The notes under the pieces are model-generated. The model ran no database searches and had not been told where the DNA came from. It saw only the letters and a list, made by a program, of their open reading frames with translations. From NCBI GenBank assembly GCA_030704615.1, contig CM060732.1:24118001-24182000 (forward strand): a stretch of DNA of 64,000 nt, read 5' to 3'. Numbering within the stretch: position 1 is the first letter of the stretch; the number at the start of each line of letters is the position of its first letter. Both the position numbers and the translations under genes were made by a program. Origin of the DNA: Takakia lepidozioides (lineage: Eukaryota > Streptophyta > Takakiopsida > Takakiales > Takakiaceae). Of the stretch, positions 12,925 to 27,694 are shown one piece after another.

Positions 12925-13463
12925 TGTGGCAGACTACTTTATTGTGCATATATGTGTGGTGTGGTTTGGACAGCGATGTAGTTGTGTAGCGATACGTATG
13001 CGCACGACAGGTTGGTATCATGTGAGCACAGCGTGAGCATGCTCACTCGAGCGTGAGCACAACCCGCGGTCATAGGGGTTAAATGTTTTCAAACCGCGGT
13101 CATAGGAATTACATGTTAACATGCACAGTGCATATGAGTACCTTCATATTTATTTTCTCTGTGCAAAAATAACTTTTCTAGGGCTTAAACTGCCGACACC
13201 CGGACTGAAAACCACGATTTTTGTTTTTATGGGGTTTCATGGGGTATTCGGTTTGCATATCGTGAGGAAACCCCACGCCTATAGGGTAACATGTTTATCG
13301 TGTATAGGTGTTACTTGTTTCTTATGCGATGCTCTGAGGGCCTATGTGAGCCGCAGAGTTCTTAGTTTCTCAATTTTAGTTTCGTGAGAAAATATTCGAA
13401 AGGCATCTAGGGAATATTCTTAACATGAGCATGCTCACACGCTACCCAACCTCTACGCAGACA
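12925..13463 (+). repeat. candidate 3' LTR of the PHD-bearing element
   Basis: The stretch starts with TGTGGCAGAC directly after a G-rich purine tract (GGGGGCGA) and could end at GCAGACA. There is no second LTR in the window for comparison and no target duplication was identified, so the limits are tentative. It contains a perfect 14-bp palindrome GTGAGCATGCTCAC at 13033-13046, a related 12-mer at 13426-13437 and a direct repeat of CCGCGGTCATAGG (13064 and 13096). Confidence 0.35.
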
Positions 13464-14527
13464 GTGAATTAAGACCATTTGTTACCAAAAAAAAACAACG
13501 AAACACTTATACAACTATTAGTTAATTTGCAATAGAAGTGTCTTCAAAGACCATGAAGCCAAAATAGTTTGACAAGCGTCAATACGACTAGGGTATCTTT
13601 TGCAAAATGTACGAGTTGAGGGCGTACGTTTCTAATCGTCAAGTTCGGACATTTAAAGGTCCGTTGTTATGCAGTCAGGCAACAGCCTCAATGTATGATT
13701 GCCATAATTTCTTTTTTTAATTTTTTTATATTCATCTCGTGACTATGCACGCTAACTTAAGTTCATTTTTGTAGAGGGAATGAGTTATCAGGTGCAATTA
13801 ATGCGGAAAGGCCGCAGTAGTAAAACCACGATTTTCTGGTAGTGCAAAATCCCCTGGGGGTCATGTGGGTTGTCAATCAAAATAATTTTCATAATGGAGT
13901 ATAAGAAACTGAAGTCTCACTTAGAAAGAAAAAAAAGAAAAAGAAGGGTAGGAGGTTGAATACAAAGAGCATTTCAAGTTCCAGAACGTCTGAAAATGAA
14001 AAACACACTCGATTCTCACTTGAGCACAGGGAGATCAAACTTTACATTTGATTCGACTTCTTCGATCCTCCGGAGCTGATCTGCGAGCTAAGCAGATCAG
14101 CAGTGTGGGTCAAAGGAAACAAACACAGATTGTTTATGCCTCAGCATGCAGCTCTTCAACTAGCTTCCACCTATCTGCAAAACTAAACTACCTAGTTGTA
14201 CATGTGAGATCTCTGAGTGAGAAGCATGTATCTGCTTTAAACTAGGATGATCTATCTCCTTCGAATTAAAGAGAAGGGTTCTTCCACAGCACTTGTCTTC
14301 CAAAAGGCTGGACTCCTTTTGCGTAGATTGCATAATCTAGATGCTACATGGTCACTATGGATAAGCCATGAGTTGCTGAGAGAGAAACAGATTCGACTGT
14401 TAAATGTCTGTACACGTTTTTATACACGAAAAATGTACCAACTTAGACATGCTTCAGGAGTGCCTTGCATGTAATTCTGGGGCCTCAAAGTTCTTGCAGT
14501 GCCCACTCCCTTTTTGATGCAGCTTGA
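13464..14527. other. intergenic and probable 3' untranslated DNA of the next gene
   Basis: No gene recognised. About 13820-13880 weakly resembles part of the LTR-like region (AAACCACGATTTT shared with about 13210), suggesting a further decayed LTR. The part close to 14527 is likely the 3' untranslated region of the minus-strand gene ending at 14528. Confidence 0.3.
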
Positions 14528-16180
14528 CTACGCATCCTCCGCGAATCGCTCATCCTCTCTTGACTCCACGGACCTGGATTTCCACACCAAGGGTTTCACG
14601 GTGGAAGTCCTGATCATCTTTCCTTGTTCGGGAGATCTGGTGAACAGAAACTCTTCACAGAGCGCTGAGATGTCTTGTGCCTTGGGAGACAAGCTCTTTG
14701 GCAAGGAGAGGTATTCATTGTCTTCAGGCACCATCCTCCTTGGCTCTAGTCGCCTCCTGGATTGTTTGGAAAACCGCCCGTGGGCAATGTAGCTTCTTCC
14801 CCAGGTGGTGTTAGCTGGCGTAGTGGGATATCGTCCAAGTTCTGATTCGCTGGTATTGACCTCTGGCAATTTGTGGCACGGCTTTTGAGGATTTCTCTTA
14901 TTACCCTCAGCAGTGAAAGGTTCATACTGTAAACTGATATTCACTGCTTTGGTCTCCATCGAGTCCGCTGGGATTGTGTGCAGGACGACACTGATGTCTT
15001 TAAGATCCTCTAGAGAGTTTTCGAACGTAATGGAAATTTTGTTCGTTCCTGTCAGACGATTAGCTTGGTAACCATGCACGTCATTGACCGCAACATCCTC
15101 CACACGTTTCTCGTCAGTTACGTCTGCATTCACACTCATTTTGTTTACGCTTACGCCTCTGCTTCCATTATTTACATCTTCATAGCACCTTCCAACAATG
15201 CTTGATGCATTGTCCTCCTCAACACGTCTATCTCCTAATCCAGCAACCTTGAGATTATTCAGAATTCCTCTAGGAAGCTCTGCCATACGTTCCTCTGCAA
15301 GCGTTCCTGACGGTACGTCTACCTTACCATTTCTTACCCCAACATTTGCTGCCTCACGGCGCACATCAGAAATATTGTCCTCGATGGCAGTCTCAGCCTT
15401 TGCCCTACCAGAGCTCAGGACCGATCCGGCAGTCTTCAACTGATGTACAACCTCTACAGGAACGATGACTGTCTTAGCACATAAAACGTCCCTCTTCACA
15501 GCCACAAGCTCTGTTTTCCCAGCACCTGTCTCCATAACGAGCAGGCGTTCACAGGAATGCAGGGGGGGCAGATCAGAGCGATTAATGTTAGTGCCGATCT
15601 CATCGCCAATGGCCCTTTCCTGCCTTTCTACAAGTAGCCCATTTTGACTCTTGAAAGAGCCATTTAAAGTTTTTTTCTCGACAACAGTCGCTCCAAGCTC
15701 TTCTTCTTTCACCAAGATTGGCTGTGAGCCCCAGCAAGGTGACGCTTCGTACTCCTTTATCCACTCTGACCATCTATCAGACACATTCTCAGGGGCGTGT
15801 ACACATCTCTCTCTCGCATTCCGATCTATCCTTTCCTCCGCTCTCTCGTGTAAATTTTTCTCGCTCTGGGTTCTGTCATACCATGATCCATGGACAACCC
15901 CCTGAAAATCAAACTGCCCATCCCTTTCTGCTGTGACACCCGTGACCCATTCGTCCAGCCCTTTCTCTCGCTCAGACTGCCCATCTCTTTTCGCTCTTAT
16001 CTTTTCCATGTGAGGTCCAGCACTTGCGAATGCGGCTACACAGAGGGCTGTCGACATTAAAAGGGGAGCAAAGTACACGACGAGGGGATAGAAGGCAGGC
16101 GTAAATATCAGGACCAGAATTCCTGTGAGGAGAGGGTTGTTCCAAACTCCTGATACAACCTCCAAAACATCCCTCCCCAT
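14528..16180 (-). CDS. predicted membrane-anchored protein of unknown function, 550 aa
   Basis: A single uninterrupted frame of 550 residues from ATG at 16180 to TAG at 14528, by far the longest open frame here and clearly not random. Residues about 16-54 are strongly hydrophobic (LLTGILVLIFTPAFYPLVVYF, then a second stretch LMSTALCVAAFASAG), giving one or two membrane segments at the N-terminus. The rest is hydrophilic, rich in Glu, Arg and Ser, and probably largely disordered; the tail (about 455-540) is basic with RRRLEPRRMVP and KPLVWKSRS. The N-terminal arrangement recalls a plant family of poorly characterised membrane-anchored proteins with an acidic disordered body, but similarity elsewhere is not obvious. 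No intron is needed. Function unknown. Confidence 0.75.
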   Translation of the reverse strand: MGRDVLEVVSGVWNNPLLTGILVLIFTPAFYPLVVYFAPLLMSTALCVAAFASAGPHMEKIRAKRDGQSEREKGLDEWVTGVTAERDGQFDFQGVVHGSWYDRTQSEKNLHERAEERIDRNARERCVHAPENVSDRWSEWIKEYEASPCWGSQPILVKEEELGATVVEKKTLNGSFKSQNGLLVERQERAIGDEIGTNINRSDLPPLHSCERLLVMETGAGKTELVAVKRDVLCAKTVIVPVEVVHQLKTAGSVLSSGRAKAETAIEDNISDVRREAANVGVRNGKVDVPSGTLAEERMAELPRGILNNLKVAGLGDRRVEEDNASSIVGRCYEDVNNGSRGVSVNKMSVNADVTDEKRVEDVAVNDVHGYQANRLTGTNKISITFENSLEDLKDISVVLHTIPADSMETKAVNISLQYEPFTAEGNKRNPQKPCHKLPEVNTSESELGRYPTTPANTTWGRSYIAHGRFSKQSRRRLEPRRMVPEDNEYLSLPKSLSPKAQDISALCEEFLFTRSPEQGKMIRTSTVKPLVWKSRSVESREDERFAEDA

Positions 16181-17292
16181 CTTCTCTCAAAACTTCGAGC
16201 CTTTCTACATGCACACCTCCGCACTATTGCCTCTCTATGTTTGCGTTGCTTTCCCTTGCTAGACAAATGCATGCAGCTGCAAGCCTATCGTCCTTTGTTT
16301 ATCGACCTGCATGGGTCTGTCGACAAGCGTCATTAGCAGCCCAGCCGCCCCGGAACTGCTTCGGAACTGGTAGAGTACCGTTTGTTTATCAGAAACACCA
16401 AGCCTCGATGTGGCACTCTGTCGACAGGTTCAGTCTTCTGTGGATCAGACCCAGTTGCGAGAAAGATGCTTGGCACCTGTTCCTGATAGGGAGAACCCAA
16501 TGGGCGATGGATCTGCAGCTTGCATCATCTCTCCGGCGATTTGCTGACCGACCCAATTTCCCCCATTCGTCACAGAAGTGGAGAGAGGCAGTTAGAACTG
16601 GCGTGCAGTTAGCCTACCGTCCGGCCCACTTCTCTTTGCAACCTTACATACAAACCGTCGGGTAGTTGGTGGAAAAGAGCTTCCCAACTCAGGACCGCTG
16701 CATCGGAACGTACTCAACAGCATTGCATGATCTTGTGCTCTAGTATGCGCCAGGTAGATGGTGCCCATGAATGCCATGTCACATATTTGCATCAGATGAT
16801 ATAGTGATTGTTCTCTGTGATATAGCACACTTGAACTGGCATTGTCGAGGGCGCGATGTTAAAGCTGCCTTCAAGCAATCCTTCCTTTGAGGGTTTATGA
16901 AAGCCTTTAAAGCCATGGGCAAACAAGCATCCAACCTCCTGCAGCAAATGGAACTTGCATCCATGGCATGATTAGACAGAACGACCAGGCTTGTTTGGAA
17001 ACTCACCACATTCTTTATTGAGGGGCATCTAATCTTCCTCTGGAAAGTAACAAAACTTTGAACAGAAAAACCAACTACTCTCCACTTCTCTGTTTGGCTG
17101 AAGAGGGTGTGTATGAACCTCTATAAATAGAAAATACCTTCCAATTTTTATCAACATGCTCAACCTCCATCAGAATGTTTGATGGTTTTGTTTAGACTAA
17201 ACAATAATCAAAAGAAGTTGGAACCAACTCACAACTTACATAGCAACACCCTGCTCTTTTCTGAAAATCCCGAACTGTCTATCTACAAAAAT
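16181..17292. other. upstream region of the membrane-protein gene and downstream region of the hydrolase gene
   Basis: The part near 16181-16700 should carry the 5' untranslated region and promoter of the minus-strand gene starting at 16180. The part near 17050-17292 should be the 3' untranslated region of the minus-strand hydrolase gene. A plus-strand open frame (16237-16665) has no recognisable features and I do not call it. No TATA box stands out. Confidence 0.35.
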
Positions 17293-19188
17293 CTATGTTG
17301 TGGAGAGCAAGTGGTCATGCAACCAATGCCGCATCACTGTGAAGGCATCTTCTGCATCCTCATCATCCTCAACACTTTCAGGGCGGTGAACAAAACCATG
17401 GCCCCGCCCTGAATACACACGGGCCTGTGAACCTTTCACTTCTTTTTCCACCTCATGGACAACATTGACTGGTGATAGTGGATCACTGTCCCCTGTTATT
17501 AGAAGTACTGGAACTTTAATCTGTGCAGCCACAGCAGGGTCATATCTGGTGCCATAGAATGATACTGCTGTGGCATACCTACCCTCCGTATCCCTGGCCA
17601 AAGCTTCAATAAGGCGGCCCCCTCCATAACAAAACCCCACCATGCCAAGCACCTTGGGTGCAGGGATGACTCCACTGATCGCTTCTGCTAACCACCCTGC
17701 TGACGTGTCAATGTCTTGAGCAACTCTGTCTAGGGGATGCAGTTCACGCCAGTGATCATATTCCTCCTCTGGTCTCTGCTTGCCCCACGGCTTTCCTCGA
17801 AATAGGTCTGGCACTAGTACACTGTTGGCATAAAACAAGCTTCATCACCTATTCCGAGTTCAAACATCTCTCCAGATTTGACCCAAATTTACTGATAAAA
17901 AAAGGGGGAAGTTGACTGGCAACCTAGAAGAGGAATGGATCCCAAGTTGTCCCATCTTATACCTAGCTCGTAGCTGATTTCTAGCTGTATTGCAGCTGGG
18001 AAGCTCACATCACCACCCATGACAAGGTCCAGAGAGAATTCGATTATCCAAGTTTTCACTTGGCAGTGAAACAATCTGACTCTGCAAGTCCTTAGACCGT
18101 CGTAGACCCAGTATAGCAGAGCAGATCTATACATAGAGATAGTCTCCAAGCCGAAGAAAACAGAGATTACTGTTCCCCTACATTTGATCAAGGTCAGCCA
18201 GATCACCCACTAAGGAGCAGAACTACCTCAAATTTTGAAAAAGGATAAAGGAAAGGTGAACTCACTTATAACCAAAACATGCAAGACGAAATACAAAGTC
18301 CCGGGTGGCATCATCTTGGTAGCCGAAAACATCAGTCAACAACAGTATTCCAGCACCATTGTTATTTTTCAATGCCTGAGTAAAGTAGCCATTGAAAGTG
18401 TCGGGTCCCCCTCCCAACTCCACCTCAGCTCCATTCACCAGCTCACACACCTCATCATCTGCTGAGCCTTGCTCTAGCACCCCTTCTGTGGCTTGCTCCG
18501 TTTGGGCCCTTGCATATAACGTCTGTTTTACTGGCCGCCCTCCTTGTTGGACTGTCTTCTTGCACACACTGCAAGTCTCAATGAGGAACTACAGCTCAAC
18601 AAATTCTCATCAAACGACAAAGCAAAACTCTATCGTTAGAAGTTCTATAAATTTTGTGATAAACTTTTGTTTGAGACATTGCTTCAACCTTCCTGATGCC
18701 AGTTTCTCTGCGCCTACTTCAAATTGGAGCTGTAATTCAAAGATCTTAATCTCATCGAGTTTAATCGCTTCACCCGCCCTGTCGCTCAGATTTGACTCCC
18801 TTTGATAAACTTTTCTGAGGGGATAGTCCAGCGGCAGGTACGCAGGCACCCCCGTCGTTTCTAACCAAGTCGGGTTCAGACCAATCATTTAGATCCCTCT
18901 TGCGGTTGTACTAACAAGCAGATGGACGCTAGCTTTTCCTTCTTCTTCTTCTGCTTCTCCCTACTAATCGACTCCGCCTCAAATCAAGGCCTCAAGAGTA
19001 CAGAGAATGAGCTCACCAGCATAAGCAGAATGCGACGATGCAAAGCAAGATTGCAACCGGCTATGGAAGAAGGAGGTTCCCCTGCAGTGAGCCGAACCCA
19101 GCTCCATGTGCAACTGAGAAGCGCATTGTATGCCGGGCATCAACACGGGACCCCGAAGAAACGAGAGAGGCACCAGCGAAGCTCCCAT
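17293..19188 (-). CDS. dienelactone hydrolase family protein (carboxymethylenebutenolidase homolog), probably plastid-targeted
   Basis: An alpha/beta hydrolase of the dienelactone hydrolase family, which opens cyclic ester/lactone substrates through a Cys-Asp-His triad. Two exons are certain: 18568-18266 and 17821-17293. The 444-bp intron has donor GTGAGT and acceptor CAG, and the join restores the family motif GYNVLVPDLFRG across the junction. The nucleophile elbow is GFCYGGG (Cys), the acid is in TGDSDPL (Asp) and the base is in GRGHGFVHRP (His). Upstream residues NNNGAGILLLTDVFGYQDDATRDF match the first strand region. The N-terminal exon is less sure: 19188-about 19010 encodes a transit-peptide-like stretch (MGASLVPLSFLRGPVL..., Ser/Leu-rich, few acids) ending at a GTGAGC donor, but its phase does not match the next exon, so a small exon is missing from this model. 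Closest known type: the plant chloroplast carboxymethylenebutenolidase-like proteins. Confidence 0.82.
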
Positions 19189-19230
19189 GTCTGCTGCCTT
19201 CTGCCTCTCCTTTCCTTCCTCCCTTGGCAA

Positions 19231-19917
19231 GCTAACCCGCAGGAAATAAATACATTGTTACTGGCAGTCAAAAGTAAAATGGGATGAATATAAAATATCG
19301 GGATAACTCCAGCATCATACGATCTAACGGCTCTTCCTGCGACAGGAGATTATTTAACGGTTCGGATTACTGGAACCGGATAAGGGCCTGCTCGTAGCTG
19401 TGTGACGTGGCAGCTACTACGGGTATGGATGGATTATGAAAGAAAGGATGACAACCATCCACCCAACGTGGATGAAGAAGTTGACTTTGCCAAGAACTCA
19501 ATAAGTTACCCTAATAAGCATAGGGTTAATCACTTAACCCTACAGTTAGGAATTTCGACGGAGACTTGGAGTCACCAATGTTTTCGTCGAAAGGCCAGCG
19601 TTTTCGTCCACAGCCTGTGCCCCCTCATCTCCTAACGGTCAATGTTGGTGTTACCGCTGTGCAGGTAATTCTTCATGCTACTTAGAAGTTGCGAAACGCA
19701 AATGAGGAGCCGCAACGGCTTGAGAAGCAGGCATGTATCTCGCTGTGGATCGGTTGCAATCTTGAAGAATGTGATCGGCCAACTGCAGGATGCAGGAGAG
19801 AGATGGTGCGAAATTGACAACAGATGGATGGTGCACCTGGGTTTTGAGGCTGGATGTTTGCGTGTGAGGTTGGTGATGCGGAGGGAGGAAAGATAGAGCA
19901 GTTGAGCGGTTGGAGGA
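19231..19917. promoter_or_regulatory. divergent promoter region between hydrolase (-) and F-box (+) genes
   Basis: About 0.7 kb separates the probable starts of the two divergent genes, so both promoters should lie here. It contains GACGTGGC at 19404-19411, a G-box/ABRE-like ACGT element bound by bZIP factors in plants, and a TATAAAAT stretch near 19289. No experimental start site can be deduced. Confidence 0.4.
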
Positions 19918-21147
19918 ATGGGGATGAGGAGGGAGAGTCCCAAGAAGAAGGCACGACAGGGGAGGAACAGAATTAAGTATGAGGGAGTGTGTGGAGGGGC
20001 AGCGAGTTCATGTAGTGATGAGAGGAAGGAGGTGACGGCCATGGATGCAGGAGTTTGGGGTGGGCTGCCAGAAGACCTGACGGACAGGGTGCTTGCGTGG
20101 TTGCCTCTTCCCTTTCTGTTTCAGGCTCGCACTGTGTGTAAGCGATGGAACTCCACCATCTTTTCTCCCATATTTCTTGAGATGTACTCTGAGATTCTGT
20201 GCAGGAGCTCGTATTTCTTGTTGTTCCCTTCGATTGGGGACCATTTGGTGTGCTCTGCGTACAGCCCTGGATCCATGAAGTGGCAAAGCATGCCACCTCT
20301 CTCTTTTCTTCCCTCACAAGTGAAATTTGTGGAAGGAGCTGCGGGAGGGCTCTTGTTCTTCAGTGTTGGAGTGCAGCTGGAGCCCGTGAAGCTATTCGTG
20401 TGCAACCCTTTAACAAAAAGATGGAGAGAGTTGCCAGACATGGTACACAAGCGCACACCTATTGTGCGGCACATGGTGGTTGACGAGACTACCAAGGCCT
20501 ACCACATCATTGTGGCTGGAAATGCCGAGTTCGTTTCTAACCGAGGCCAGTACAATCGATTTTTGAACACAGAGGTGTATGATTCGGTGTCCAATTTGTG
20601 GACGGAAACAGGCAGTCTTCCAGCTAGATTCGATCCCAACTGGAGCAGCGCGTACTGCAACGGAGTTTTGTACTGCGTGGTGAACGAAGCAGACACCATA
20701 AATCGACGACTGGGAGTTATCACTTACGACTTGAAAGGAGGGCTTTGGACTGATGCCCTCGAGGAACTTCCCGCAGGTTTCTCGCTCGCCCAGGTGGTGG
20801 AGTGTGGAGGACACGTCATGATGGTGGCCGAGCGCTACAAGAATGGGAATGTCAAAAGCATCCACGTCCTCAAGCTTGAGCTTGCAACCAGAGAGTGGAC
20901 CGAGTTGTCCAAGCTGCCCCGCAAGATGCTCATGGAGTTTAGGAAAATCTGTGACGAGGAGAGCTACAGCTGCGTTGCTCACCAACACGAGGTGTACTTG
21001 ACCAGCTTCCGAGGTCTGCAGGTCCTGGTGTATGATGTGCCGCATGAGTCTTGGGGATGGTTGCCAAAGTGCCCCTTCTTCAACGCTCAGCTCGACCATC
21101 GGGCTGTGGGCTTTCCATTTGCACCCAACCTGCAGGTTTCTGTGTGA
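19918..21147 (+). CDS. F-box/kelch-repeat protein, substrate receptor of an SCF ubiquitin ligase
   Basis: An intronless frame of 409 codons. The F-box is at about residues 47-93 (GLPEDLTDRVLAWLPLPFLFQARTVCKRWN), which would bind SKP1/ASK in an SCF E3 ligase. The remainder has the spacing of a kelch-type beta-propeller, with blades marked by FVCNPLTKRWRELP, VYDSVSNLWTETGSLP, TYDLKGGLWTDALEELP and KLELATREWTELSKLP; it would recruit the substrate. The ORF's first Met is at 19918, but MDAGVWGGLPEDL at 20041 (residue 42) is a plausible alternative start, placing the F-box near the N-terminus as usual; the first 41 residues are basic and low complexity. It resembles the single-exon F-box/kelch proteins of Arabidopsis (At5g15710 type). 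Substrate unknown. Confidence 0.88.
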   Translation: MGMRRESPKKKARQGRNRIKYEGVCGGAASSCSDERKEVTAMDAGVWGGLPEDLTDRVLAWLPLPFLFQARTVCKRWNSTIFSPIFLEMYSEILCRSSYFLLFPSIGDHLVCSAYSPGSMKWQSMPPLSFLPSQVKFVEGAAGGLLFFSVGVQLEPVKLFVCNPLTKRWRELPDMVHKRTPIVRHMVVDETTKAYHIIVAGNAEFVSNRGQYNRFLNTEVYDSVSNLWTETGSLPARFDPNWSSAYCNGVLYCVVNEADTINRRLGVITYDLKGGLWTDALEELPAGFSLAQVVECGGHVMMVAERYKNGNVKSIHVLKLELATREWTELSKLPRKMLMEFRKICDEESYSCVAHQHEVYLTSFRGLQVLVYDVPHESWGWLPKCPFFNAQLDHRAVGFPFAPNLQVSV

Positions 21148-22090
21148 TCTGTCTCCTGCCTCTGCTGTCTGTCTCTCTGCAATCGGACAAGAAAGACTGT
21201 CTCTATCTCCCTGAGTTGGAGTGCCTGGCCATCACCAGAGTCTTGTGGTGATGCAACTCCTCTCAACACCTGGTCCACACTTGAACTCGGGACAAAAATC
21301 TGTCAAGACATTCAACTCTCCTTTAAGAAAGTTTCCAGATGCGCAATGGTGAAATGGTGATAGTGTACATTCCAGCTAACAGCATCTTCAAAAACAGACT
21401 CCACATGCAGGAAGTGAAGCAGCAGTCTGCCATACAATCCAACATGAAAGAGTGATTGGACAGACATGATTGGTGTGGACTCTTGCAAATCTTGCATAGA
21501 TCTTTGCTCAGCTAGTGTCAAGTAGAATAGGTGCTAAGCACCTGCATCATCACTAAGAGCCTCCTCCAATCATCCAGAAAGGCAACATTGGAGAATCACA
21601 TTAATAAAATACAGGTCCAACTACAAGTGGGACCAAGCATAACTGCAAGCAATACCCTCAATCCACATACAGAGAGCTTCAGAGTTACAATCTTTGCCAA
21701 CTAAGCATGAAATTGTGCCACTCAGATTGTGATCATCCATCATTTGTCAAATGCAATTGCCCGACGTGAAGGTCATCGTACAACAGCACGGCAGATTCCA
21801 CTCATATAGTGCCATAGACAGTTCAACAAGAGGCTAAGCATAGAAGAGTGTTGAAAGGTCAAGCAAAGAATACATAATTGCTGTTTCTCTCCAAAAAATC
21901 TCACATGAATATAATCTCTCATGATTTAAGATTTAACTGCAGAAGAGATTTCTTGGCCCATGCCAACTATGCAGCACCTCCAAATTTGAGTCAAAACATG
22001 GGAACATATGGTTTATCCAACAGTAGTGCAACCCTTGAACACAATGAGTTTAATGTACTGGAAAGAACGCTAACTAAGAAAATAGCCAGA
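21148..22090. other. convergent intergenic region holding both 3' ends
   Basis: The F-box gene (+) ends at 21147 and the helicase gene (-) at 22091. The 0.94 kb between them should contain both 3' untranslated regions. No additional gene or repeat was recognised. Confidence 0.45.
21603..21608 (+). promoter_or_regulatory. candidate polyadenylation signal of the F-box gene
   Basis: AATAAA lies 456 bp after the F-box stop codon at 21147 and upstream of the convergent helicase gene. Plant poly(A) signals are degenerate, so this is only a candidate. Confidence 0.35.
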
Positions 22091-26915
<4,825 letters not shown>

Positions 26916-27694
26916 TGCTCAGAGCCTAGCGTACCAGCGCTTTAATAAAGCCTCGCACAGACAAAAATCCAAACCCCGCTTCACCGGCAACCAGCCTTAA
27001 CACTTACAAGAGGGGTGAAATAAAAAGTGCAAAACAGGGGCAAGGAACAGGACGGGCTCCGGATGCAAGAAGCAGGCAAGCCGGCAAGCTCGCAAGAAAA
27101 CGGATTCAATACCCCCGTCCACAAGCAAAACAGAGCATAGCACGTTAGGACACGGAACACCGCCCTGCAACCGCAGCCGGGAGTGTGGTGCAGCGATGGC
27201 CGAACCCTAACGTACCCCCTCCCCGCGCGAGACAGACCAAGATAAGAAAAGTGAAGACGAGACACACTAGGTCTTCTCAACGGCGGATGCTTTCATGTGC
27301 ATACCCTCTACGGATCCTGCTCGTCAATCTCTGCTATCTGTGGACGACGTAAGGGCCATTAGAACTGGAAAGATCTGACGGCCCAAACAATTTCCTCTTT
27401 TGTTGCGCCCTAAGAGACTAAATCCAAGTTTTATTTCAACACCTCGTAAAAGCATAGGCCTCATTCACCCTCTCTAGCCCCTTCTCTGCCATCATGGAGT
27501 TGCTTTGAATAAACCTAGTTCCTTCAAATCTCCCGGTCTGGATGGCATTTCTTACGATTTATTTTTACCCTTAATAATGACATGGCAACCACAGTGTAAA
27601 ACAGACGTGGCCAATTATTAAAATTTATTAATTTATTTAAAAACATACGTCTACCCAAAAATACGGACACTTAAAAGTTATTATTTTTAAATCA
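26916..27694. promoter_or_regulatory. upstream region of the helicase gene
   Basis: Should contain the 5' untranslated region and promoter of the minus-strand helicase gene. A minus-strand open frame at 27280-26981 ends 65 bp upstream of the start codon; it has no recognisable domain and is probably leader sequence. From about 27600 the sequence becomes strongly AT-rich as it enters the hairpin array. Confidence 0.35.

Larger units (their letters stand above)
9746..13463 (+). mobile_element. 5'-truncated Ty3/gypsy retroelement carrying a C-terminal PHD finger
   Basis: The order reverse transcriptase - RNase H - integrase is that of Ty3/gypsy elements. No gag, protease or 5' LTR precedes the reverse transcriptase; homology starts abruptly at about 9746 next to unrelated AT-rich DNA. 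The pol frame is broken by stops at 10468, 10573 and 11978 and by a frameshift between 11051 and 11181. The 3' end is placed at the end of a candidate LTR. The element is dead, but the protein motifs are well preserved, so it is not extremely old. Confidence 0.8.

Noticed and set aside
16237-16665. 142-codon plus-strand open frame
   Set aside because: No domain or signal; it lies in the probable leader/promoter of the minus-strand gene.
18922-19287. Plus-strand frame with a signal-peptide-like start
   Set aside because: The hydrophobic start comes from a pyrimidine tract and the rest is antisense to the probable transit-peptide exon of the hydrolase gene.
20410-21099. 229-codon open frame antisense to the F-box gene
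   Set aside because: It mirrors the F-box coding sequence on the other strand and has no features of its own.
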